Of a stretch of DNA of 7,891 nt, positions 1 through 5,222 are shown piece after piece. Position 1 is the stretch's first letter; each line of letters opens with the position of its first letter. The notes below the pieces were generated by a model. That model worked only from the letters and a program-made list of their open reading frames with translations. It did no database searches and was not told where the DNA came from. Source of the DNA: an uncultured Clostridia bacterium (lineage in GTDB: Bacteria; Bacillota; Clostridia; Christensenellales; CALWSW01); contig CALNBC010000413.1 in assembly GCA_937874755.1 (NCBI GenBank), positions 1-7,891 on the forward strand. Reading direction: 5' to 3'. A program made the position numbers and the translations under genes.

Positions 1-737
1 ATGGTGTCGCAGGCGCGAATCTTGATGGGCATGCCCGCCTCGTCGGAAAGCTTCATGAGCTCGTTCGCAAAGGGCACAACAAAGCCGTAGAAATCTGCCC
101 TGGTGATGTCCTCGAAGTGGCAGCGGGGGATTATGCCCTTTTCGAGGGACATCTTCACCACACCGAGGTATTTGTCCATCGCCTGACCGCGGGTCAGGTG
201 CATCTTGTTGAATATGTGGTAGTCCGAGCAGGAGACGAGTATTCCTGTCTCGGCAACTCCCATGGATTTTACAAGGTCGAAGTCCTTTTCGTTGGCGCGT
301 ATCCAGGTGGTGACCTGGGGGAACTCAAGCCCAAGAGCCATGCACTCTTCTACTGCCTTGCGGTCGTTTTCCGTGTAGACAAAGAACTCGCTCTGGCGGA
401 TTATGCCTTTTTTGCCGCCCAGGCGGGACTGGAGCTTAAAGAGCTCTACAATCTGCTCGACCGTGAAGGGCGAGCGGGACTGCTGCCCGTCCCGAAAGGA
501 GGTGTCGGTTATCCAAATCTCGTCCGGCATGTGCATCGGAACGTTCCGGAAGTTGAACGCCACCTTGGGAACGTCCTCATAGTTGTAAATATGGCGGTAG
601 AGATTGGGTACGGGTACATCCTGCAGGCTGTATTTATAGACGTTTTCCTCGAGCAGGTTTGACTTGTCGGAGTACTGGAGTTTCTTTTGCAGGAATGATG
701 TGCCGCGGTTCTTTTTTATCTCGGTTGTTCTTTCCAT
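1..737 (-). CDS. HMGL-like synthase (isopropylmalate/homocitrate/Re-citrate synthase family), C-terminus cut by window edge
   Basis: I translated this reading frame from the minus strand; 245 residues are present and the rest lies beyond position 1. It belongs to the HMGL-like TIM-barrel family, which condenses acetyl-CoA with a 2-oxo acid in the cytoplasm. Visible signatures are TDTSFRDGQQ at residues 77-86 (the family's R-D-G-x-Q metal/substrate motif, Arg82 and Asp83), HFEDITRAD at 207-215 (equivalent to the FSxEDxxR segment) and RACDT at 241-245 just before the edge. The His-x-His metal ligands would lie outside the window. The start ATG at 737 has GGAGG five bases upstream (743-747). The roughly 70-residue N-terminal extension before the barrel and the stretch GIIRQSEFF (111-119) recall the clostridial subgroup that includes the Re-citrate synthase of Clostridium kluyveri; that is recalled from family knowledge, not proven here. 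Members are sometimes misannotated as histone-lysine methyltransferase. It lies 101 bases downstream of the aminotransferase on the same strand. The family is sure, the substrate is not. Confidence 0.85.
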   Translation of the reverse strand, partial: MERTTEIKKNRGTSFLQKKLQYSDKSNLLEENVYKYSLQDVPVPNLYRHIYNYEDVPKVAFNFRNVPMHMPDEIWITDTSFRDGQQSRSPFTVEQIVELFKLQSRLGGKKGIIRQSEFFVYTENDRKAVEECMALGLEFPQVTTWIRANEKDFDLVKSMGVAETGILVSCSDYHIFNKMHLTRGQAMDKYLGVVKMSLEKGIIPRCHFEDITRADFYGFVVPFANELMKLSDEAGMPIKIRACDT

Positions 738-778
738 TTTTACCTCCGAATCAGAAATTTAAAAAATATACTGCATAC

Positions 779-788
779 TTGTATACAA
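779..788. promoter_or_regulatory. Perfect palindrome upstream of the HMGL-like gene, candidate operator
   Basis: TTGTATACAA is a perfect 10-bp palindrome lying about 40 bases upstream of the HMGL-like start codon, in an AT-rich stretch that could also hold a promoter reading leftward. I could not place a convincing -35/-10 pair. TTGTA...TACAA half-sites recur at 5211-5222. The binding protein is unknown. Confidence 0.3.
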
Positions 789-804
789 TCCGGGGTGCAG
801 CTTA

Positions 805-822
805 TCCCGCCCGAAGGCGGGA
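805..822 (-). terminator. Intercistronic hairpin after the aminotransferase (weak or non-terminating)
   Basis: TCCCGCC and GGCGGGA form a perfect 7-bp GC-rich stem closed, on the minus strand, by a stabilising TTCG tetraloop. It starts 17 bases past the aminotransferase stop codon. No T-run follows (the next bases are TAAGCTG), so it does not look like a full intrinsic terminator. It may protect the upstream mRNA's 3' end or attenuate read-through into the HMGL-like gene. An alternative pairing of the adjacent GGGA/TCCC segments at 823-835 exists. Confidence 0.5.
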
Positions 823-838
823 GGGACACATTCCCGGT

Positions 839-2032
839 TTATTTAAGTTTTGCAACAAAGCTCGCCAGGCGGTTAATGCCGTTTACTATGTTTTCCTTGC
901 TGGTGGCGTAGGACATACGGCAAAAATCGTCCGCTTCGAAGGCTATTCCGGGTACTATGGCTACCTTTTCGCCCTCTAGCAATGCGGAGCAGAAATCCAG
1001 CGAGCCGGTTAGCTGCTTGCCCTCGTAGCTCTTCCCGAAGGCGGAGGAGATGTTGACCATCACATAGAATGCGCCTTTTGGCGTGCGGCAGGAAAGCCCG
1101 GGAACCTCGTTTATCATCTTCACCATGATTTGGCGGCGCTCGTCGAACTCCTTAACCATCGCGTGGAGCTCGTCTTGCGGACCTGTGAGCGCGGCAACTG
1201 AAGCGTGTTGCGCCATGGAATTGGGGTTGGAGGTAACGTGGCTTTGCAGGTTGCCCATCGCCTTGGCGATAGCAGGTGCGGAAGCGGTGTACCCTATGCG
1301 CCAGCCGGTCATGGCATACGACTTGGAGACGCCGTTGACGACGATGGTGCGCTCCTTAATTTCAGGGCCGAAGGATGCGATGGAGATGTGCTTTTCGCCC
1401 TCGTAAACCATCATTTCGTAAATCTCGTCGGATATGACGAAAAAATCATGTTTAATAGCCAAATCGGCGATTCCCCGCAGAGCCGCTTCGGACATGACGT
1501 AGCCGCAGGGGTTGCTCGGGCTGTTGAGGATAATCGCCTTAGTGCGAGGGGTAATCGCCTTTTCAAGGTCTGCGATTTTCGGCACGAAGTCGTCCTCTAC
1601 GGATGCGGGCACAAACACAGGTACGCCGCCGACTATCCTGACCAATTCGGGGTAAGATACCCAGCATGGGCTGGGGATGATTACTTCGTCTCCCGGGTTT
1701 ATAATCGCGTAAAGGGCGTTGAAAAGTGAATGCTTCGCGCCGTTGCTTATCACTATCTGAGAAGGCTCGTAGGAAAGACCGTTATCCTTTAAAAACTTGG
1801 CTACCACCGCCTTCTTCAGCGCAACAGTGCCCGAAGCGGGAGTGTACTTGGTTTTTCCCTGTTCCAGCGCTTCGATGGCGGCCGCTTTGATAAATTCAGG
1901 CGTATCATAATCGGGTTCCCCGGCACCAAAACCGATTACGTCTTCCCCCGCAGCGCGCAGCGCTTTAGCCTTTGCGTCGATTTCCAGAGTGATAGAAGGG
2001 GCTATTCCCAGGCATTTTTCGGATAACTGCAT
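839..2032 (-). CDS. PLP-dependent class I aminotransferase, aspartate aminotransferase (subgroup Ib) type
   Basis: A complete 397-residue cytoplasmic enzyme of fold type I, the usual length for bacterial subgroup Ib aspartate aminotransferases. These move the amino group between aspartate/glutamate and oxaloacetate/2-oxoglutarate. The family landmarks appear in order: GEPDYDTP near residue 38, SNGAKHSLFNAL at 96-107 (cofactor phosphate region), NSPSNPCG at 170-177 with Asn174 contacting PLP, SDEIYE at 201-206 with Asp202 and Tyr205, SKSYAMTGWRIGY at 236-248 with the Schiff-base Lys237 and phosphate-binding Arg245, and CRMSYATS at 371-378 with Arg372 for the substrate carboxylate. The ATG at 2032 has AGGAG seven bases upstream (2040-2044). 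It is expressed from the promoter at 2166-2193 through a leader of about 125 bases and is followed on the same strand by the HMGL-like gene. Subgroup Ib members also include aromatic and related aminotransferases, so aspartate specificity is probable rather than certain. Confidence 0.93.
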   Translation of the reverse strand: MQLSEKCLGIAPSITLEIDAKAKALRAAGEDVIGFGAGEPDYDTPEFIKAAAIEALEQGKTKYTPASGTVALKKAVVAKFLKDNGLSYEPSQIVISNGAKHSLFNALYAIINPGDEVIIPSPCWVSYPELVRIVGGVPVFVPASVEDDFVPKIADLEKAITPRTKAIILNSPSNPCGYVMSEAALRGIADLAIKHDFFVISDEIYEMMVYEGEKHISIASFGPEIKERTIVVNGVSKSYAMTGWRIGYTASAPAIAKAMGNLQSHVTSNPNSMAQHASVAALTGPQDELHAMVKEFDERRQIMVKMINEVPGLSCRTPKGAFYVMVNISSAFGKSYEGKQLTGSLDFCSALLEGEKVAIVPGIAFEADDFCRMSYATSKENIVNGINRLASFVAKLK

Positions 2033-2101
2033 TTTTCCGCTCCTATAATCAATAATAATAAATAATATGGGTGTTATGCAAGCCGGGTTCCAAAATACTT
2101 C

Positions 2102-2118
2102 AAAAATTCAGCCTGAAT
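2102..2118 (-). promoter_or_regulatory. Small hairpin plus T-run in the aminotransferase leader
   Basis: On the minus strand ATTCA-GGC-TGAAT forms a 5-bp AT-rich stem whose last T begins a run of five T. It lies roughly in the middle of the leader between the promoter and the aminotransferase start. It has the outline of a weak intrinsic terminator or attenuator, but the stem is short and may be chance. Confidence 0.25.
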
Positions 2119-2165
2119 GACCGAAAATGGGGTAAGGAGGCAGCCGGTTTTGAATTTACTTTACT

Positions 2166-2193
2166 ATTATAATTCACAAACTTAAGATGTCAA
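2166..2193 (-). promoter_or_regulatory. Sigma-A type promoter for the aminotransferase
   Basis: Read on the minus strand, TTGACA (2188-2193) and TATAAT (2166-2171) both match the -35 and -10 consensus perfectly, with a 16-bp spacer. Transcription should start near 2159, giving a leader of about 125 bases before the start codon at 2032. It is the strongest promoter in the window and points away from the fba promoter. Confidence 0.85.
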
Positions 2194-2264
2194 GGGGTAA
2201 TTACTGCGCGTTGTATAAAGGAAAATCGCCTTTTCTTAAAAGCATTCGCCAAAAATCCAAATAT

Positions 2265-2280
2265 AGGTTGGCACAAACCT
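2265..2280. promoter_or_regulatory. Inverted repeat over the fba -35 element, candidate operator
   Basis: AGGTT (2265-2269) and AACCT (2276-2280) form a perfect 5-bp dyad with six bases between, lying directly on the -35 hexamer at 2268-2273. A protein bound here would block RNA polymerase. The half-sites are short, so chance is possible. No regulator is recognised. Confidence 0.35.
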
Positions 2281-2296
2281 GCCTTTGATGTATAAT
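2268..2296 (+). promoter_or_regulatory. Sigma-A type promoter for fba
   Basis: TTGGCA (2268-2273) and a perfect TATAAT (2291-2296) are separated by the optimal 17 bp. Transcription should begin near 2303, giving a leader of about 65 bases before the fba start codon. The promoter is divergent from that of the aminotransferase, with about 75 bp between the two -35 elements. Confidence 0.8.
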
Positions 2297-2307
2297 TAAG
2301 TCATCAA
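2285..2307. promoter_or_regulatory. 6-bp inverted repeat flanking the fba -10 box, candidate operator
   Basis: TTGATG (2285-2290) and CATCAA (2302-2307) are perfect inverse copies with 11 bases between them. The -10 hexamer sits inside this gap and the predicted start site falls on the right half-site. The geometry (half-site centres 17 bp apart) fits a dimeric repressor. It does not match the CggR operator as I recall it. Confidence 0.45.
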
Positions 2308-2368
2308 GTTGTATATCCATGTGTATTCAAAGTATCAAATTATCAAAAAAAGCAAAGGAGTGAACATT

Positions 2369-3304
2369 ATGCCTCTCGTAACAAGCACAGAAATGTTCAA
2401 GAAGGCGTATGATGGCGGCTACGCGATTGGCGCTTTCAACGTCAACAACATGGAGATAATCCAGGGAATAACCGAAGCCGCAAAGGAACTCAATGCACCG
2501 CTGATTCTGCAGGTATCCTCAGGAGCGCGCAAATACGCGAACCACACCTACCTCATGAAGCTGGTCGAAGCCGCAGTAATCGAAACGGGACTACCCATCT
2601 GCCTACACCTCGACCATGGAGACACTTTCGAGCTTTGCAAGAGCTGCATAGACGGCGGATTCACTTCCGTCATGATCGACGGTTCCCACCACACCTACGA
2701 AGATAACGTCACTCTGACCCGCAAGGTCGTGGATTATGCCCACGAACGCGGCGTCGTGGTCGAAGGTGAACTAGGCAGGCTGGAAGGCGTCGAGGACGAA
2801 GTCAAGGTCGCCGCAGGCGAAGGCAGTTATACCGACCCCGCCCAGGTGCAGGACTTTGTCGAGCGCACGGGAGTCGATTCCCTCGCCATATCCATCGGAA
2901 CCAGCCACGGCGCATACAAGTTCAAGCCCGGCACAAAGCCCCAGCTAAGGTTCGACATATTGGAGGAAATATCCAGGCGTCTGCCCGGCTTCCCCATTGT
3001 GCTCCACGGCGCGAGCTCCGTCATACCGGAATTCGTTGAGATGATTAACAAATACGGCGGCAACATGCCCGACGCTATCGGCGTCCCCGAGGATATGCTC
3101 AGGAAGGCTGCCCAGATGTCTGTCTGCAAGATAAACATCGACTCCGACCTTCGTCTGGCGATGACCGGCACCATCCGCAAGTACTTTGCGGAGAACCCCT
3201 CCGTATTCGACCCCAGGAGCTATCTCAAGCCCGCCCGCGAGGCCATCCACGGCCTGGTAGCCCACAAGATTAAGAACGTGCTTGGCTGCGACGGCAAGGC
3301 ATAA
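2369..3304 (+). CDS. fba: Class II fructose-1,6-bisphosphate aldolase
   Basis: A 311-residue zinc-dependent aldolase that reversibly splits fructose 1,6-bisphosphate into dihydroxyacetone phosphate and glyceraldehyde 3-phosphate in glycolysis and gluconeogenesis. The landmarks are GAFNVNN at 21-27, HLDHGD at 80-85 with the catalytic Asp82 and zinc-binding His83, VEGELG at 131-136 with Glu134, GTSHGAYKF at 177-185 with zinc-binding His180, LHGASS at 212-217 with zinc-binding His213, and KINIDSDLR at 254-262 (the dihydroxyacetone phosphate site, Asn256 and Asp258). The frame is open upstream to 2309, but the ATG at 2369 is preferred. It has AAAGGAG eight bases upstream (2354-2360) and begins with the family's usual N-terminus, while the upstream extension is lysine-rich and unlike the family. 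It is transcribed alone from the promoter at 2268-2296 and ended by the terminator at 3373-3415. Related aldolases act on tagatose bisphosphate, but the clostridial housekeeping enzyme is the closest match I recognise. Confidence 0.95.
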   Translation: MPLVTSTEMFKKAYDGGYAIGAFNVNNMEIIQGITEAAKELNAPLILQVSSGARKYANHTYLMKLVEAAVIETGLPICLHLDHGDTFELCKSCIDGGFTSVMIDGSHHTYEDNVTLTRKVVDYAHERGVVVEGELGRLEGVEDEVKVAAGEGSYTDPAQVQDFVERTGVDSLAISIGTSHGAYKFKPGTKPQLRFDILEEISRRLPGFPIVLHGASSVIPEFVEMINKYGGNMPDAIGVPEDMLRKAAQMSVCKINIDSDLRLAMTGTIRKYFAENPSVFDPRSYLKPAREAIHGLVAHKIKNVLGCDGKA

Positions 3305-3357
3305 GTGGCATCGATTCGGTTCATCTGTTGTATTTTATCCGAGCTAAAACAGTCTTC

Positions 3358-3369
3358 CGCCGAAAGGCG
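3358..3369 (+). other. GAAA-tetraloop hairpin in the fba 3' UTR
   Basis: CGCC-GAAA-GGCG forms a 4-bp stem with a GNRA-type tetraloop, directly ahead of the main terminator hairpin. It may stabilise the transcript end. No function can be assigned. Confidence 0.35.
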
Positions 3370-3372
3370 CGC

Positions 3373-3415
3373 AAAGCCCCAAGCCTTAAAAGGACTTGGG
3401 GCTTTAATATTTTTC
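3373..3415 (+). terminator. Rho-independent terminator of fba
   Basis: AAAGCCCCAAG (3373-3383) and CTTGGGGCTTT (3395-3405) form a perfect 11-bp stem around an 11-base loop, in which CC/GG may pair further. The tract AATATTTTTC follows. The gene on the other side (3460-3684, minus) converges on it, so the hairpin may stop both transcripts, though the T-run is good only on the plus strand. Confidence 0.9.
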
Positions 3416-3459
3416 GTTGCGAAAGGCAATGGCGGCTATTCGTCAAATTCAAAAATGCT

Positions 3460-3684
3460 TCAGTCTTCGGCTTCTCCCTTTAACTCGCTAATAAGCTTGA
3501 GTGCGGTCTTTGTGTCCTTTTCCAACAGGGTTACGCGCTCGATGAGCGAGTTGTGCTTTTCGACCTTTTTCTCCAGTTGGTCGAGCCTGTATACGATTAG
3601 TTTGTTGTTGGTTACGATACCTATCAGCGAACCTATCGCCGTGCCTACTAAGGACAAAATCGCTACGAGCACAGCATCACTCAT
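3460..3684 (-). CDS. Small phage holin/XhlA-like protein: one membrane segment plus coiled coil
   Basis: A 74-residue protein starting MSDAVLVAILSLVG. Residues 4-24 are one hydrophobic, glycine-containing transmembrane segment. Residues 29-71 are charged and heptad-like (RLDQLEKKVEKHNSLIERV...LLEKD), consistent with a cytoplasmic coiled coil. Small proteins of this shape are common in Gram-positive phage lysis modules (XhlA/BhlA-like) and also occur alone in clostridial chromosomes. The chosen ATG at 3684 has a GGTGG site five bases upstream (at 3690-3694). The frame could extend three codons to a GTG at 3693, but that GTG overlaps the ribosome binding site. No other phage gene is visible here, so it is probably a stand-alone chromosomal gene or a phage remnant. 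I could not place its promoter. Its role is unknown; a holin-like action is inferred from architecture only. Confidence 0.7.
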   Translation of the reverse strand: MSDAVLVAILSLVGTAIGSLIGIVTNNKLIVYRLDQLEKKVEKHNSLIERVTLLEKDTKTALKLISELKGEAED

Positions 3685-3842
3685 GCAATCCACCGCCTAT
3701 TGAGGTCGGGTTTTTCGTCGGTAAGCTGCGCTTAACCGCATGACTGTGGACAAATATAAGTATCACAAGGAAACCCCCTTTACTAGTTGAATTCACGCTT
3801 CTTGTATTATTCTATTCACGCGTCGGTGTATAGTCGACACAA

Positions 3843-3891
3843 TGCCGCCCGCCATATCCTGCAAAGCCAGGATAACATCGCGGAGACGGCA
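3843..3891. other. Extended stem-loop of unknown class
   Basis: Three nested stems build one long hairpin: TGCCG/CGGCA (3843-3847 with 3887-3891), CCGC/GCGG (3849-3852 with 3880-3883) and TATCCTG/CAGGATA (3855-3861 with 3868-3874), around a CAAAGC loop. Internal loops are 1x3 and 2x5 bases. No T-run follows on either strand, so it is not a typical terminator. It may be a structured RNA in the lysR leader, a small RNA or a DNA-level site. It does not match a riboswitch class I can recall. Confidence 0.45.
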
Positions 3892-4038
3892 AAAAGGGAC
3901 CTCGTTTGTGAAGGCGTAAAATGTAGGTATCCGGAGACATAGTTTGAGCATTCTTTGTGCTAAATGTGGCAATCGTTTTCAAAAGAGGGGTATCTGTGTT
4001 AGTATTATATATACAATGAAGGTTTTCTAGTCTTTTCT

Positions 4039-4057
4039 GTGCATACGACGTTCGCAC
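4039..4057. promoter_or_regulatory. GTGC-N11-GCAC dyad before lysR, candidate autoregulatory site
   Basis: GTGC (4039-4042) and GCAC (4054-4057) form a short inverted repeat whose right edge is 16 bases before the lysR start codon. LysR-type regulators usually bind interrupted dyads near their own promoters, but this one is not the classical T-N11-A box, so the assignment is tentative. Confidence 0.2.
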
Positions 4058-4073
4058 GATTGTGAGGAGATAA

Positions 4074-4961
4074 ATGGATACTTCTGATATGAAAGTCTTT
4101 TCTGTACTATGCAGCTCAAAAAGCATCTCCCGCGCTGCCGAGAGCCTTTTTATGTCCCAGCAGGGGGTTAGCAACCTTCTCCAGCGCATAGAAAGGGAAC
4201 TGGGCGTGGAGCTCTTCACACGCTCGCGGAACGGGCTGGAACTTACCAAGTATGGCGAGGTATTCCAAAAGTACGTCGAGGTGATACTTGGCGAATACAA
4301 CGCAATGCAAAACAATATGGAGCAAATTAAAAAAGAGGATACCCGCCTGTTCGTCACCATGGATCTCGGGATTTTGGCGATACTAACTTCAAAACCCTTT
4401 CTGGAATTCAGAGCAAACCACCCGGACGTCGAATTCATAATGCAGGAGCACACCCCTAAAACAAACGAGCGACTTTTGGACGAAGGCGCTGCGGATATGT
4501 GCCTTGCCCTCGCGCCATACTCGACCGAGATGTTCGACATTACGCCTTTCTATCAGGTGCACGGCGCGGTACTGATGGACAAGAAAAACAAGTTAGCGCA
4601 AAGAGGGGCTCTTTATGTTGAGGACTTGAAGAACAAGCCCATACTCGCCTTTGGCTCGGTTGCGTATTACCCGTACCTTCGAGCCTGCAGGAAGGCGGGA
4701 TTCGAGCCTAATATGGCTGTCTCCGCCATAGAGCTTCAGGATCCGCGCCCCTATGTGCGCGGAACAGACGGTCTTTGCCCGAGCTTTTACGGATTGCTCC
4801 CCCAGATAGACGAGGGTGACTCCCTGGTGGTAATCCCCTTCGAGACAGACCTTTTGTGGAGCATATGCACCATGATGAAGAGGGGGAGGAAGCAGTCCGC
4901 GCTCTGCAAGCTGTTCGTTCGCGAACTGGTGGAATTCTGCATGGCAAACAAAATCATCTGA
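4074..4961 (+). CDS. LysR-type transcriptional regulator
   Basis: A complete 295-residue DNA-binding protein with the LysR layout. Residues 6-65 are a winged helix-turn-helix (SISRAAESLFMSQQGVSNLL as the recognition region, then ERELGVELFTRSRNGLELT as the wing). A linker helix spans about 62-88, and a periplasmic-binding-protein-like effector domain runs from about 90 to 290. The ATG at 4074 has AGGAG four bases upstream (4065-4069), slightly close. A second Met is residue 6 but lacks a better site. The gene is followed by a terminator at 5025-5057, so it is probably transcribed alone. No divergent partner is adjacent: the gene on the other side, 390 bases away, is the holin-like protein. The nearest plausible target is the downstream kinase-dehydrogenase pair, whose promoter region is rich in dyads. 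Effector and regulon are unknown. Confidence 0.92.
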   Translation: MDTSDMKVFSVLCSSKSISRAAESLFMSQQGVSNLLQRIERELGVELFTRSRNGLELTKYGEVFQKYVEVILGEYNAMQNNMEQIKKEDTRLFVTMDLGILAILTSKPFLEFRANHPDVEFIMQEHTPKTNERLLDEGAADMCLALAPYSTEMFDITPFYQVHGAVLMDKKNKLAQRGALYVEDLKNKPILAFGSVAYYPYLRACRKAGFEPNMAVSAIELQDPRPYVRGTDGLCPSFYGLLPQIDEGDSLVVIPFETDLLWSICTMMKRGRKQSALCKLFVRELVEFCMANKII

Positions 4962-5024
4962 CACCAACTCAACATTCTACATCGTTCCGATTAAAATATG
5001 TTAATAATTATCGCAAACCAGAGA

Positions 5025-5057
5025 AAACGCCATTTTTATTTGGCGGTTTCGTTTTTT
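5025..5057 (+). terminator. Rho-independent terminator of lysR
   Basis: CGCCA (5028-5032) and TGGCG (5041-5045) pair around an 8-base T/A loop. AAA (5025-5027) continues the stem with TTT (5047-5049) across one bulged G. The run GTTTTTT follows at 5051-5057. It lies 63 bases after the lysR stop codon. Confidence 0.8.
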
Positions 5058-5064
5058 ATCGGGG

Positions 5065-5084
5065 GCATTAAAGAATGCTATTTT
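5065..5084 (+). terminator. Possible second, weak terminator hairpin
   Basis: GCATT-AAAG-AATGC is a perfect 5-bp stem with a 4-base loop followed by TATTTT, directly after the main lysR terminator. It may act as a back-up, but the stem is weak. Confidence 0.35.
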
Positions 5085-5150
5085 AATAACGAACTAATAA
5101 TTGATAAATTAACAACAGCACATGCAAAAACAACGCATCACAATGAATCT

Positions 5151-5163
5151 TTGTGACAACACA
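5151..5163. promoter_or_regulatory. Dyads upstream of the kinase promoter
   Basis: TTGT-G-ACAA (5151-5159) and the overlapping TGTG-ACAA-CACA (5152-5163) are small perfect inverted repeats about 12-24 bases upstream of the proposed -35 box. This is a normal position for an activator site, possibly for the adjacent LysR. The assignment is speculative. Confidence 0.25.
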
Positions 5164-5174
5164 GTATTTGCTTG

Positions 5175-5205
5175 TTGGACTTTTCGGGCATGAGCCCAAT
5201 ATAAT
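5175..5205 (+). promoter_or_regulatory. Putative promoter of the kinase-dehydrogenase genes
   Basis: A perfect -10 TATAAT lies at 5200-5205. The best -35 is TTGGAC (5175-5180) at a long 19-bp spacing, which is typical of promoters that need an activator. A GGGC-ATGA-GCCC dyad (5186-5197) fills the spacer. Transcription would begin near 5212. Confidence 0.5.
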
Positions 5206-5210
5206 AAAAC

Positions 5211-5222
5211 TTGTAATTACAA
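5211..5222. promoter_or_regulatory. Perfect 12-bp palindrome at the predicted kinase transcription start
   Basis: TTGTAATTACAA is fully palindromic and covers the predicted +1 position, a typical repressor operator location. Its half-sites TTGTA/TACAA equal those of the palindrome at 779-788, which lacks the central AT. The protein is unknown. Confidence 0.4.

Larger units (their letters stand above)
3685..4073. other. Intergenic region between the divergent holin-like gene and lysR
   Basis: A 389-base AT-rich gap with no convincing gene. It holds the direct repeat ATTCACGC (3791-3798 and 3814-3821), the stem-loop at 3843-3891, an AT-rich tract TATTATATATACAAT at 4003-4017 that could include the lysR -10 box (no good -35 found), and a GTGC/GCAC dyad at 4039-4057 just before the lysR start. 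It must contain the promoters of both flanking genes, but I cannot locate either with confidence. Confidence 0.5.

Noticed and set aside
117..662. Plus-strand open frame of 181 codons
   Set aside because: It is the antisense shadow of the HMGL-like gene, whose minus-strand translation shows clear family motifs and a good ribosome binding site.
2309..2368. N-terminal extension of fba by 20 codons
   Set aside because: The extension has no ribosome binding site and starts at a non-ATG codon right beside the predicted transcription start. The ATG at 2369 has a strong site and the family N-terminus.
3855..3920. Possible cyclic-di-GMP or cobalamin riboswitch, from GCAAAGCC, GCCAGGATA and AAAGGGA
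   Set aside because: The required 3' half of GEMM is absent. For cobalamin the AGGGA-like element comes after rather than before the GCCAGGATA-like piece, and the B12 box is missing.
4039..4057. Classical LysR T-N11-A box
   Set aside because: The dyad is GTGC-N11-GCAC, giving 15 rather than 11 bases between the matching T and A, so it is kept only as a weak candidate site.
3812..4540. Minus-strand open frame of 242 codons overlapping lysR
   Set aside because: Its first half is antisense to the conserved LysR helix-turn-helix region. It has no family likeness, and the remainder crosses the stem-loop region.
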